DNA of 64,000 nucleotides from NCBI GenBank assembly GCA_030374765.1, contig JARGXX010000054.1:1-64000 (forward strand), written 5' to 3'. The translations under genes were made by a program, and so were the position numbers. This stretch comes from Agarophyton chilense (taxonomy: Eukaryota > Rhodophyta > Florideophyceae > Gracilariales > Gracilariaceae). The notes under the pieces are model-generated. The model did no database searches and was not told the origin of the DNA. It saw only the letters and a program-made list of their open reading frames with translations. This document shows positions 1-10,123 of this stretch, piece by piece. Each line of letters starts with the position of its first letter. The first letter of the stretch is position 1.

Positions 1-1817
1 TTCGATGTGCCAGCTGCACTCTGAGGTTGTGGGCTCTTCAATTTCCAAGAAGGACCTTTTCGATTTTTCCTTCGAGGTTTGAGGAATGGCTGGTCTCTTT
101 CCCAGCCGAAGAGTATCTCCAAGGCCCTGGGAGTATCGAGCCAGCCCATTGTATTCTACCTTTCGGTTAATGGCCAAGTAGTTGCGTACCTGGCAACGGA
201 TCGCTTTGTCGACATTGTCAGCCAATAGCGACCTTAACCTAGAGGTAGTGAACACATTACCACAGCGGGTTGCCAGATTCCACAGCGCGAGCGTAAACTT
301 CGATTCGGTTTTCCCAGACCTTTGATGGTAAGCGAGGACTTCCGAATAAGTCTCTTGGATAACCTCATCGGTGGCGTATGTTTCCAAAAGGAAATTGACC
401 ACCTCTGGGTATGACTCCAACATCTCCGTGCCATCCTAATCCATCGCTAAGGTATTGCCGCGGAGCCTTCCCTGCAGCAAGTAGTATGCTTGTCATTTCA
501 GGTAAAACTGAAATAGTCACATAGCAGCGCCCTCGGAAAAACCATTTTGGTCACATGCAAGCTTGAACTTCTGTAGAAACTCAATCACCGCAATAGGATC
601 CGTAATTGTGAAGGTTGTGTCACCCATTTGGAAGCTGAGCTTCTTGTGGTGCTTAGCAATCTTCTGAGCAACCTCTTGGGTGTATTCAGACGACTTGTTG
701 ATCAACCGATAGTTCCTGTAGTCAACCGCTTTGGTGAACATATCGTTCAAGGGTTGGTGCACCTCCAGGTCTATTTCGGTGTCCGACTCAGAGTCGGACG
801 ACTCATTGTATCGCTTCTTACCTTTTCGGTTCTTTTTCGACGACTTCTTCGTCGACCTGTTCGGTTTCTTCTTCTTCTTACCTTTACGGTCATCATCCGA
901 CGATGAACTCGTATCGGAACTGGAGTCCGACGAGTCCGGGTCTGAATCATCCCCTCGATTATTTCCCGTCTTCGTCCTCCGCTTCTTACCCTTTCGGTTT
1001 CTTCGTCGCTCATCCAACGAGTCAGACGAATCTTCCTTGGGATCACCTCCGTGGGTATCGTTAGAACGAAACCAGTAATTGGTGGCAGATAAATGTCTTG
1101 AGGATCTACATTCCCCGGGACCTCTTGACTCTGCTTCGGACCTTGTAGGTACTCACTTTCAGTCGGTAAGTGTTTGGAATGGGTGTAATGATCCATTTAG
1201 AACCCTTGTTGTATGCGCTTTGCAATGTTCACCTGTGTAGGTCGGGATTCTGCGAATCCCTCGGAAACCCCAAGGTCTTGCACCGCGCGGTAAACATGCT
1301 CCCTAGCATCTGTAAAGAGGTACTGTTTCACCATTTCTGGTATCCTGTCCGATAGCTCTTGAGCTGCTCGGTCAACCACAATACGGGTAAATGCATCGGC
1401 GTCCATTGAGGTTGGAACCATCCGGGTATCCGACTTCTCCTTTAAGGTTAATGCATCCTCGACCGCGAGGGTGACGAGCGCTTTCGCTTGCTCTTCGAGC
1501 TAAGGCCATAGCTCCTCGGCTGCAACCTAAATTGGTAATTCCCTTTGAGGTTCTGTTGCCATAGGCGGCGGACCATGTACCTTTACGGTTTTGTCCCGAG
1601 TGTGCTGGAGCAGCTCCTCAGGGTTCTCTAGAATCGGGTGAGCCGATGGGGCTCCTTTAATAGCTTTTTGGCTTGGCGGGGCGCTCGCACCACGCGTATT
1701 CCGTTTAGGTTGTTCCATTTTTGACCAATAGTGGTATCCTGTATTGCTTTGCTGGATTTCCTGAAACCAAATAGGTGTACAAGCGTCCAATCCTTCTCGG
1801 AATCTCGTTTGAACCAT
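1..1817 (-). pseudogene. GypB gag (capsid), broken by stops and frameshifts
   Basis: This is the structural Gag of the element, which would form the cytoplasmic virus-like particle. Reading starts near 1817 and passes through several open blocks in different frames (1527-1817, 1197-1421, 517-1017, then about 1-500). The 517-1017 block has a very basic and acidic low-complexity N part (runs of K, R, S, D) followed by a capsid-like part with VDYRNYRL and FKLACDQNGF. These match VDYRNYRL and FRTSCDQNGV in the GypA gag. Intervening stops show decay. No CCHC knuckle is visible in the part inside the window. Confidence 0.7.
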
Positions 1818-1850
1818 GAAGATACGACGAAACCTAAAAAAACTTTCTAA

Positions 1851-1862
1851 ATCGGGAGACCA
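1851..1862 (-). promoter_or_regulatory. GypB primer-binding site
   Basis: Minus-strand TGGTCTCCCGAT lies 3 bases inside the 5' LTR. It starts with TGG, complementary to a tRNA CCA end, and matches the GypA site at 14330 (TGGTCTCCCGAC). I could not assign the tRNA. Confidence 0.65.
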
Positions 1863-1865
1863 AAA

Positions 1866-2239
1866 TGTCGTACAATCACCTCTGGGGTTTGCTACTGTCT
1901 TGTCTCGGGAGCGTGTTGACGCTCAACCTTAAAAGTTAGACGTGATAAACCTCGATGGTAACAGGGCACCGTGAAAACCCGCAGGGACAAACGGCGGGGC
2001 AACTAGCCTACACCGTGTAGGTGAACGATGATAGGCGTTGACGCGCGGTACAACCTAAATTACAATTACTAACAATCACTCAACCAAAAGGTACATGTCA
2101 ACACTACACGTGGCTGACAACACCTAGATGGTAACTCGCCCGGAGCTGCGTGGCCGATGATCCCTCGCATTCATCACCGACAAGGTCAGTGTAGTATATC
2201 GACAACCTCAAAGGTCAAACCTTTTGCCACTATAAGACA
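1866..2239 (-). repeat. GypB 5' LTR (374 bp)
   Basis: Bounded by TGTCGTAC at 1866 and TAAGACA at 2239 on the plus strand, giving canonical TGT...ACA ends. On the minus strand it is followed, after 3 bases, by the TGGTCTCCCGAT primer-binding site, the same 3-base spacing as in GypA. To the right the sequence changes at once to a gypsy antisense-gene fragment, which fixes the outer boundary. The other LTR is outside the window, so the boundary rests on termini and context. Confidence 0.75.
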
Positions 2240-2303
2240 GCCCGATGATCGTTTGCGTCAATCCCTGGGGTTCTTCTTTTGTTGGCATCAGGTGGAGCTT
2301 CAC
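2240..2303 (+). other. Scrap of a GypA-type antisense gene
   Basis: About 64 bp that in one plus frame resembles the antisense-gene segment around 22.58-22.66 kb on the minus strand (motif SSGFFFCLHQVQFH), and the segment at 60925-60992. It abuts the GypB LTR on the left and a truncated copia LTR on the right. The right-hand junction recurs at 60992/60993. Confidence 0.7.
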
Positions 2304-2466
2304 TAACACACAAATACAACATGTAAGCGTACGAAATACATTTCAAAAACTTTTGCCACGACATAATGTCAACGATTCATGGTACAGCCACTAAAAATAC
2401 AAATACAAAAACATTGGGCATTTGCAACAAGAGAAGGTGAATCGCATCAACAAGAACATTCTAATA
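2304..2466 (-). repeat. Cop2 3' LTR, truncated
   Basis: Homologous to the outer half of the 5' LTR (7110-7290), ending in CCATTCTAATA at 2466. It follows the pol stop (2478-2480) and a short purine-rich stretch on the minus strand. The left part is missing and is replaced by the gypsy scrap. Confidence 0.7.
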
Positions 2467-2477
2467 CTCTTGCGTCT

Positions 2478-4308
2478 TCAACCAAAATGTTTCTCGGATC
2501 TTTTAGTTTCCGAAATATCCTGAGGGTTGAAGTTGAGTTTGTCAGTAAATAGCGTAAGCTGAAGAGCGTCTATCTTCTTTGTGAGTAGATCTGCAAGGTT
2601 GGAGTTTCCAGGAACCCAAGATATTTTGTCCACTGCACCAGTCTGAAATTCATATTGGACGCAGCTAACTTCTCCGCGAATAGACTTGGCGATAGAGTTT
2701 TTCTACGTCAAGAGTGATGTGATTGAATCTTTGGATTCAACTGCAATTCTCAGTTTGACCTCCATATCTAACAGCTCCGGGTATGCCTTAGAGATAGTCC
2801 TGCCTTCATCAATGCCTTCAGAAACAGCAAAAATCTCGGCTGCTGGAACGCTTTTAACTGGGCGCTCTGCCTTGTGAAAGAGCCACGAGATGGTATAATC
2901 AATAGAACTGCTTTTCATTTCACCTACAAGTAGACCAGTTAGAACTCCAAGTTGACCACAAGCATCAGTACGTGATGCATCAACAAATACTAAGACGCTG
3001 ATCTCATGCTGTTTGCTATCTGTCTGCCTAGGGTGTGCGATTGTTTTCCCAAGCTTTTTAAGCTTTGCAAAAAAAAATAACTGGTTGAACAAAATGGCAG
3101 ACCTTAAGATCGGGTGCTTTTTGCTGTAGATAGCTCGCATAGAATGAGCAAAAAGGCGATGCAGCAGTTCCGATCCATCCAAGGGAACTGTTGGTTGAGG
3201 CAAATAATGACTTCTCAATCTGGTTGAGTGGTTCGTCAGAATGCTTGCGACGTTGTCTGGAGAAGGGATACTCAGTAACAGCTTCCATTTTGTCGTCGGC
3301 GTCAGTCTCAATGGTAAGGTCACCATTTTGAATAGTGTTAATCTCAAAGAAACGTAGCTTTCCTGGTCCATGCATCACATCACCAAACTTGAATCGTTTG
3401 TCAAATTCCATCATTCCACGTTTCACACCGTTGGCAGCACATGCAACGATCAAGTCATCTACAATTTTTGCGACAATTAGTCCCAACCTTCCGTTTTCTT
3501 TTTGAAAGAAGAGCTGGGGCACGTGAGCTGACTGAGTGAGTCCAATTTCAAACATAATACTGTCGGACTGGTTCTACCATTTATCATTGGCATTTGCAAG
3601 CCCGTATGCAGCTGTCAACAACAACCATAGATTAGTAGATTTCATTCGGCTTTCTTTGGGAGGGCGCACATAGACATTTCTCTGCGCCTCACCGGTCTGC
3701 AAAAATGCAGAGTTTACATCAGCCCTGCAAATGTTCCATCGGAATAAAGATGCTATGGACTCGAGAATCCAAAGACCTGTAGGTGGACACGTTATACAGT
3801 CTTTGCTTAGGACGATCCTTAAGTCATCTTCGCTACCATGAGGTGCTATTCGTGCTTTTAGCTTCAAAGAGCCATCGTCATTACTCTTCATTTTGTAAAG
3901 TGTGTGACAATTGATTATATTTGAGTTCGGAAGAACTTCGTCGTGTGTGACAGGGCGCACAGTCTTGATGAAGGTTTCCTCTTCTAACTTGTATGCATTG
4001 AATAGAGGGTATTGGTGGAACCCTTGTGCGTGGTGCTTGAGGAATGGCTTATTCCCAAAATGCTTTACCATTGACGACTGAACAGCTTTCTCAGTGCTAG
4101 TGACTTGTAAATCAGGCAGTGTTGGACTAGAGCTAGAGCTAGCTGTAAGTGCATTGTTGTAGTTCCAAACTTCCTTTATCATATCTAGGAGTTCTTTGTC
4201 GCCGTCCTCATAATAGGTGTTTAGACGACCATCTTCGTCTGCTGAATGCACAGTTCCTGGATAAAAATGCGCAGCCATGGGCCAGAGCACTGAAAAAATG
4301 TGTCCAAC
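2478..4308 (-). pseudogene. Cop2 Tudor-like domain, reverse transcriptase and RNase H
   Basis: The open block 3574-4290 starts with an SH3-like or Tudor-like stretch (4150-4308: FYPGTVHSADEDGR, then YYEDGDKELLD, KEVW). It then enters the copia reverse transcriptase (SLKLKARIAPHG, ADVNSAFLQTG, YVRPP). Block 3058-3555 carries the active-site motif KIVDDLI (both Asp present). RNase H is in 2703-3371 (LVFVDASRTDACGQLG, AAEIFAVSEGI) and ends near 2478 (SEKHFG then TGA). A stop near 3560 and frameshifts at about 3360 and 2700 separate the blocks. The family is certain; the Tudor label is by motif only. Confidence 0.8.
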
Positions 4309-4396
4309 TGTCGGTTTATCATACGGAGAGTCTTTCGATAGTACATCATCAGCAGCTGTATTCTCATGATACGATGTAGCCTGGGAGTCAAAAAAT

Positions 4397-5916
4397 CTAC
4401 TTGGTACTATAGTCCGGACTTGCTTCGGCAGTCGTTACAGGCAACGTGCCTGCAGAACTACGCTGTTCAATAGAGAGTTCATCTACCGAGCCCATTCCTT
4501 CCTGTACTAGTTGGGCGAAGCTCTCTTTAGAAAGTGCTGGCCAGGTATCTTCAAAGGCGGCAATAATTTCCCGACCCTTGCGTCCTGGAACGGTCACTGA
4601 GCGAGCAGCTCTGTTGACTAAGAGGATTGGTTTGGGATCCGTCCACTTTCCTCTCTTTTCATAGTCTTTCTTTTGGTTGACTTCAACAAAGTCACCAACT
4701 GCGATTGGTGGTTCAGTCACAGAATTTGAGCGAAGAATTAGCGCTAGTTTGCGGCGTTCTTGTAGCTGGTCACGAGCAATGCGAACATCGTCAGGTATAG
4801 CAGTTTTGTTAGGCTCGGCGGCAATAGGATTTGAGAAGCCTTTCGCTAGTTCAAATGCAGACAAGGTGTTGTTACCGTAAAGATCGTTAGAAATACACAG
4901 AGGCTTGTATGCAGCTACTTTGGGATCAAACTCGGAACCAGCATCCTCTTTTAGGTTAATAAAGATGCTGCGAAAGATGTTATGCTTAGACACTATCGCA
5001 TTTTTCGAGTGCCTGCCAGGAGGCACTCGATGAATCGGTATTCCAAGCTTCTTGGCGTAGCGCTTGAACGATGCGACTTGGAAGGCTTTGTCTGCACGAA
5101 TAGAGTCAGGGTACCAGAACTGGGATAACCAGGAGGCTTCAAAGGCAAAAAATAGCCTCTGTAAGACTTGTTGAAGTTACTACAAGAGCACTTGAATATC
5201 TTGTAATTAGATCCATCAAGTGCATTTGCAGCATCTCATCAAAAAAAAGATCGACACATAAAACCTCGTTGTAGTTCTTAGAAAGGGAACTAATGGAGAC
5301 CTTGAGACTGGGCTGCGGCACCGCTGCGGAGCGACAAGCAGTGCAGCGATTGATCATTTCCGTGAGCTACGACTTTACGGTCTCAATCCAGATTCCATTC
5401 CTCTCTAGCAAGAGCTTGTAGTCACTATAGCTTGCATGGCCACATACGTGTTTGTAGGCCTTGTCTATAATCTTCTTTACATCACACCATGGTGTGGTGT
5501 CAAGAGTTACTGCAGAGGCTCGAAAGAGCAGAGCCGTCATTGCAGTGAGATGTAAAGATTCCCAATGCCGAGTAGCTAAGGAAGCCATTATTGATTATGG
5601 AAAGGTGGTCTCGGTGTCCGTGAGAGACGAACATAAGTGCATTTCTGCCTATGTGCTCGGTATTAGCTTATCGAGTCACGTTTCTTCCAATGACCCACTG
5701 GGGTGATCCGTCTAGAACAAGGTGCTTGATCCGAACTGAATTACCGTGGTCAGATGTCGCAGTGAGGGCAATTGATCCTAGTATGTGACGTGCTGAACTG
5801 GTGTGCCGGCCAGTTCCGTACTGCCAGTGCGTGTGTCCGTTGAGTGCCAGGGGTATGGCATCTAGCTTCGGGTTAGCTGGCAATCCGATGTGATCGGCTA
5901 GTAAGTTCAGTTCTAT
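4397..5916 (-). pseudogene. Cop2 protease and integrase region
   Basis: The protease begins with LLDDEASFSA (the last residues of the previous open block) and continues through 5668-5883, which ends WVIGRNVTR. An active copia protease normally has DTGA or DSGA; here it is DDEA, against DDGA in CopA. The integrase follows in open blocks 5367-5588 and 5139-5357: zinc-binding His/Cys residues (HVCGH, CTAC), then the core with first Asp in CVDLFFDE and second in IRADKAF. The position expected for the catalytic Glu reads RHSKNAIVSK, where CopA has RHAKNATE, so Glu seems lost. An extra A in an A-run near 5147-5152 shifts the frame relative to Cop3. Confidence 0.75.
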
Positions 5917-6955
5917 TTATCCAATTGCGGAGAACGATGCTTCGTCGTCAAGCAGTGGTCCGAGTTCGACCAGAGATGTATCGGTACTGGCGGATGAGCT
6001 AGTCAGAGTTGCCATATTAAATGAGACAGTCTTCCTCTTAGACTTGTCTCTGCTGTGCTGATCATGGTAAGGTGTGTTTCCAGTGCAATTAGAGTGACGA
6101 CCGTTTTCTTTTGACCCAGATGGGGCATCAAATGACTTCATATGCGATGGGAATGAGCCGTCGGGATTGTGGTTGCTCCTCCAGTGTCCATATTTTCTGC
6201 ATTCATCACAGGGATACTTTAAAATGGAAGATTGTCCCTTGTAACGGCTTCTGTGACTGCGAAGATGTTCTCGAGTATGGCTTGTTCTAGCAGAGCTGGC
6301 AACAAGCGATCCAATTTCGCTGTTTGGGGAGGTCTTATCGCAGTGCTTAATGACCGAGGCTACTGATTGATCCGTTATAGAGTTGATAAACTCTTCATTC
6401 GACGACTGCAAAATGAGGTTCTCATCAGATGATTCGCCTGCTGCCATAACGGAAACCCGTTTGGAGTCATCAATGGCGGAATTATATAGTAGCATTAAAG
6501 CAGTAATGCACTCGGGTAGCCTGATAGTAGAAGATATGGAGTTGAACTTTGGAACTTGTGTCGAGAATCGAGACTCGAAGTTCTTCATGGTCTCAGTGCT
6601 GCAACGGCGAGTATTCCATAGCATATTGAGCGCGGGAAGCTTCACTTACTATAGAGAGGGCATCCTTCTGATATATATTGCCCACGAAGAAGTCTACTTC
6701 CCAATCTTCAATCAGCTCAGTCTGTGACATTCCAGTGCGAAGATCTTTTGCACGGCCATAAAATTGAGATTTGATACAAACAGCCTGCATTGCTGTCGGC
6801 ATCTTGCTGCTATTAGAGTCTGGGAGAGTTTTGTGAAACGTCTGCCAGAGCTTGACTGCATCTTGATATTCTTCCTGGTCACCCCTCCCATCAGTCCATG
6901 GAGGGGATCTCACATCCCAGGAGAACTTGGTCCTAGACGAAAAGTTGGCTTAGAA
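5917..6955 (-). pseudogene. Cop2 gag with a CX2CX4HX4H knuckle
   Basis: Two overlapping frames (6593-6913 and 5917-6645) encode a copia Gag. The N part matches CopA gag (HKTLPDSNSSK against HEKLPDSKSSK), then comes a conserved middle part (PECITALMLLYNSA). Near plus position 6190 lies a nucleic-acid-binding motif, CDECRKYGHWRSNH. Its spacing is CX2CX4HX4, but the last ligand is His rather than the usual Cys. The end leads into the protease core at LLDDEASFSAIG. It is frameshifted, so not functional as it stands. Confidence 0.72.
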
Positions 6956-6970
6956 TGCTGGGCCCATCAC
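6956..6970 (-). promoter_or_regulatory. Cop2 primer-binding site (internal initiator tRNA-Met type)
   Basis: Minus-strand GTGATGGGCCCAGCA directly follows the LTR. ATGGGCCCAGC is complementary to the anticodon-stem and anticodon region (GCTGGGCCCAT) of eukaryotic initiator tRNA-Met, as known for Drosophila copia, which primes from a 5' half-tRNA. CopA has a better match at 10108. Confidence 0.6.
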
Positions 6971-7290
6971 TAAAAAAAATTAGACTGCGCCTTCGTGCTT
7001 GGTCGAGCTAGTCGACTGAGAACGACAAATTCAAGTGCTTTCTGTCAGTGTAAAACAAATTCCACATTGAGAGAGAGGTCTCTACCTCTTCCCGCTGGTT
7101 TACCAACTACAAACATGGTGATTTGTAAGGACACACAATTACAACATATAAGCGTGCGCAATACATTACAAAAACTGTTGCCACGAAATAATATCAACGA
7201 GTCACGGTACAGCCATGAAGAATACAAATACGAAAAGATGGGGCGGTTGCATCAAGAGAAGGTCAGTTTCATCAACCTACCATTCTAATA
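6971..7290 (-). repeat. Cop2 5' LTR (about 320 bp)
   Basis: On the minus strand it starts TATTAGAATGG (ending at plus position 7290) and ends in TTA next to the primer-binding site. Positions about 7110-7290 align with the 3' LTR fragment 2304-2466 and with 60993-61154. The TA...TA ends match the ends of CopA LTRs, which are fixed by target duplications. The inner 135 bp have no counterpart in the left LTR. Confidence 0.7.
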
Positions 7291-8500
7291 GAAGCATTCA
7301 CGTTAGTCGGTTATCACAGTTTTTATGAATATAATCCGTTCATTGTAACAATTCCTATCATTGTCGATGACAGTACACATTCATCTTTAGTGCTCAGTCT
7401 GCTTTTTCCCTTAATAAGATTTCTACACCAATCGTGCATTTGACTAACTTTACTTCTTCAATCAACACTTTTCTTTGAAAAACAAAGTATTGAGAGTGCT
7501 ACCAAATAAAAGAAGAAGCTTATTTATCTTCGTAATCATCTTCGAGAACTCATACAAGTGCGTACGTTAAGTTTTTTTCAAACTCTTTGTAAGATTTTAA
7601 GTTGTGGTCGAGATCTGTTTGGCTACGTTTCCCCTTTCCAAAACAGTTTTAACACTACAGTCAAAGAACGTGGTATTTCTTTGTCATCGCAGATATTTCG
7701 AAATATTTACAGTGCTTCCTTCCAGTTATCAGTAGTTGTTTCGTTATGAATATTTAAAGGAGCCTGCCAATTTGGGCAAACTGTATATCAGATGAGACGT
7801 TCAGTCTAACCAGAGCTAGGGCTGCCCGCACATGGGAAGAGAGGCGGCCTGAGCCGGAAGCAGCCACTAGTATTGCGTGCTTTTTCTCAGCCGTTCCACT
7901 GGCTTTGGCTCAGCCGTGCCATCGTCTCATAACTCGCTTCGGCACGAGAACTCTCAGTAAAAATAATAGAGAAAGCTGGCCGCTGCTTCCAACTGCGAAC
8001 AGATCCAGCACTGTTTGTGCAGCCAATGAGAAAGGATCCACTGACGTCTTTTCATTGGCTGCCCGCCGTAGTAGGAACGGTCAGGTGGTCGCCGGCGCCT
8101 CCACTTAATGAGCCCGAGAATCGCGACGCTCCCGTACTTAATCCCGGACTCTGTTCACATCCTCGTATGGTGCGACTCACACATCTTCAGTCGTAGCTTC
8201 AGTCTCAGCTTCACTCACAGCTTCAGCCGCAGCTTCAACAGCACCTCGAGCAAATAGCTTCAGCGGGTTTTTTCAGTGTTCCCAAGCGCGACTCAAACAA
8301 CTATCTCAGTCGCAGCTTTAACAGCAGCTTCAGCTCCAGTGTCAGATTCTTCAGCCAAGGAAATGTTTGAGCTTTTGCCTTCGTATCGTCTTTCGGACGA
8401 AATACCCATGAAAGCACCCAGAGACCAATAGCCCATTTTACAAGCCGAGGGGATGCTTCGGCTATGAGATGCTCGCTTGAGCTTTACCATCTTGTGAATC
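7291..8500. other. Non-coding stretch with a degenerate CAGCTTCA-like tract
   Basis: No open frame here has recognisable content. The left half (7291-7760) is AT-rich. Between about 8175 and 8345 the plus strand repeats variants of CAGCTTCA and CAGTCTCA in degenerate tandem form, a simple-sequence tract. Nothing here repeats in the 34-kb copy, whose homology starts only at about 8506. Confidence 0.5.
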
Positions 8501-8665
8501 TCAGAACTGCCCTCGGTTGTAATCGGATATGTACATTTCTACGGAGCGCTACAACTATCTACTGCACCAAACTCACCTTCAGACCTCCATGTCGTCCCCA
8601 TCGGCACCTTGCGACACATTACCATCTTCCGCATCTCCTGAATCGGTCTCTGTACTGCTCATAAC

Positions 8666-9872
8666 TCAACTTGATCTTCCGATGACTTCTTGTACCTCCC
8701 GCCGCACTGCGGTACATCTTGCGTCGGCAACCGGCCCGTCGAAACTCAGTGGTCGATACTGTTTTCTCTCCCGGCTTCTGTGACTCACTGCAACATTTCC
8801 GATAGGACTTTCCCCAAAGGCGAATGGTGACCGAGTACCCGGTGTCATTGAACCCAGATCGTTGCCTTGACTTCTCCGCACGCTGTGCTGTCAACGCAGA
8901 GCCATATTCCTCGTGGACGGTGACATGGGAGAAACAAAAATCGATCCGATTTGTTTTGGGGATCTTTGTGTCTTCATGATGCGCATAGCACTCTGCAATA
9001 ATTTACGATCAATATCCCCAAACATTTTCTTTTGTTCCCTTCCCTGACGGCGGCTTGCCCGTCTGGAAAGGTCATTCAAACCTTCTGAAGCTTGGTCGTC
9101 TGCCTTACTTGCTCGCAATGCTTCCGCTAATCTCTTTGCATCTCGGCCTTCAATATCTTCGCCCGTCAGTACGATGAAGTTGCTCATGTAAGGCACAAAC
9201 ACTTCGTTATAGAAGCGAATGATATCGCCTGTCTCTTCAGTCGTCGATTCCGGTCGTGGCCCACTATCATCTGCAGCATCTTCCGCCAACAAATGCCCGA
9301 AATCTCCGAGAAAAATGTTATGGGACACTGGTGGAGAATTGCTCCGAAATGTGGGATCACTTGTGTGCTCCAATTGATTGTAGTGCCACACGATATGGCG
9401 GAACTGCAGTTGGATATGTTGGATCTGAGCCACGCCATCCATCACAAACAGGATGATCAAGTCAATATGTCTGTTGACTGTCAAATTCCATCTGCACCAC
9501 AGAGCATACTGCACGCTTTTCCACACTGCCGAACGAAGGTTGGTTTGGGTGTCCAAATCAGGGGATCGCAGGCAAGAGAGAGAGAGCATTGCTAAGCAAC
9601 GAGTGCGCGCGGTTGGCAGCGTGCCGGGGCATTATGCGGGCGTACTGCTCGTCGCGCAAGACCGTGAGAAGGGTTTCGAGTGCATGGTTGGGTTTGTTGA
9701 GCAAAGAGACGGCGTCCATGACGGCGCACATGAGCGTGGTGTGATGAGCGGTGAAGTTGGGCTGATCGGATGCGCGCAGGGACGAGAGCAAGTCGAAAAG
9801 TAGGGTGGCGACTACTTCAAAGTGATTTTCGTGAGGGTGATGGAGCACGGCAAGAAGCGCGGAAAGGATGGC
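8666..9872 (-). pseudogene. Retinoblastoma-related protein, C-terminal half (copy 1)
   Basis: RB-family proteins are nuclear repressors of E2F/DP-driven cell-cycle genes. This minus-strand piece encodes the second half of pocket B and the C-terminal domain. Pocket signatures are SVWKSVQYALW, NRHIDLIILFVMDGVAQIQ, then GDIIRFYNEVFVPYMSNF. The C-terminal part has IGSIFVSPMSPSTRN and FAFGESPIGN, like the RB C-terminal E2F-binding region. The upstream part (9590-9872) is HEAT-like and ends at the CopA insertion. A TGA after MALR (near 8891) interrupts the frame; the 34-kb copy reads through (MALSRQHS). The frame then runs to a stop at 8666. The N-terminal half is at 25053-27366. Confidence 0.85.
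9590..9872 (-). other. HEAT-like helical segment inside RB pocket B (3' part)
   Basis: The minus frame 9558-9929 encodes amphipathic helices (ILSALLAVLHHPHENHF, TTLMCAVMDAVSLLNK, VLRDEQYARIMPRHAANRA) resembling HEAT/ARM repeats. Its N-terminal continuation lies at 25053-25250 across CopA. It falls where RB pocket B would normally continue without a large insert. It is GC-rich compared with the RB parts. Source protein not identified. Confidence 0.55.
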
Positions 9873-9877
9873 GTGCG

Positions 9878-10107
9878 TATGAATGTCGACAGCTAGTGAC
9901 AGGATGCCATGTAATGCGCACGCGAGCACTTACGTGCTCTGACGCCCGTTCCAACTTGCATTCGTAGTTAGTGCCTTTACATGAGCAATTACTATTGTCT
10001 ACATAAACACAGCAAGATGAATCTGCAGGTCATCTGACTACACGGACGCCGGGGCACCCAAGTTGTCTAAGAAACATAGCTACAGTTGTTACCCCGCTCA
10101 ATACTTA
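9878..10107 (+). repeat. CopA 5' LTR (230 bp)
   Basis: Starts TATGAATGTC, ends AATACTTA, directly followed by the primer-binding site. The ends are TA...TA instead of TG...CA. They are supported by the GTGCG target duplication and by a related solo LTR at 33378-33598 with the same ends. Confidence 0.93.
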
Positions 10108-10123
10108 GTTATGGGCCCAGCAC
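10108..10123 (+). promoter_or_regulatory. CopA primer-binding site (half initiator tRNA-Met)
   Basis: GTTATGGGCCCAGCAC begins at the first base after the LTR. Its complement GTGCTGGGCCCATAAC matches the conserved anticodon arm of eukaryotic initiator tRNA-Met, ending within the anticodon loop. This implies priming by a cleaved 5' half-tRNA, as described for Drosophila copia. It does not look like a 3' CCA-end site (no TGG directly at the LTR edge). Confidence 0.7.

Larger units (their letters stand above)
1..2239 (-). mobile_element. GypB: 5' part of a Ty3/gypsy element, cut by the window edge
   Basis: On the minus strand the order is LTR (1866-2239), primer-binding site, then a decayed gag running off the left edge. 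The gag shares the motif VDYRNYRL and a Lys/Arg/Ser/Asp-rich low-complexity tract with the GypA gag at 14.6-16.3 kb, so they are one lineage. The LTRs differ in sequence and length, 374 against 447 bp. The element sits in a scrap of another gypsy's antisense gene (2240-2303). Only the 5' part is visible, so autonomy cannot be judged. Family assignment rests on gag similarity and the shared primer-binding site. Confidence 0.8.
2304..7290 (-). mobile_element. Cop2: Ty1/copia element, nearly complete but inactive
   Basis: On the minus strand the order is 5' LTR (6971-7290), primer-binding site (6956-6970), gag, protease, integrase, a Tudor-like domain, reverse transcriptase, RNase H, and a 5'-truncated 3' LTR (2304-2466). 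Integrase before reverse transcriptase places it in Ty1/copia. The reading frame is interrupted by several stops and indels. The 60993-64000 region is a duplicate (Cop3), nearly identical over most of its length. CopA (9878-25047) is a more distant relative with the same domain order. Confidence 0.88.

Noticed and set aside
731-1078. Plus-strand frames over 0.63-1.2 kb
   Set aside because: Open by chance through the low-complexity Lys/Ser/Asp tract of the GypB gag on the minus strand.
8464-8783. Small plus frames at 8464-8664 and 8529-8783
   Set aside because: They overlap the end of the RB C-terminal frame on the other strand, and differences between the 8.5 and 34.5 kb copies do not favour them.
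9293-9803. Plus-strand frames at 9293-9595 and 9453-9803, repeated at 35.3-35.8 kb
   Set aside because: Mirror images of the RB and HEAT coding frames; recurrence is due to the segmental duplication only.
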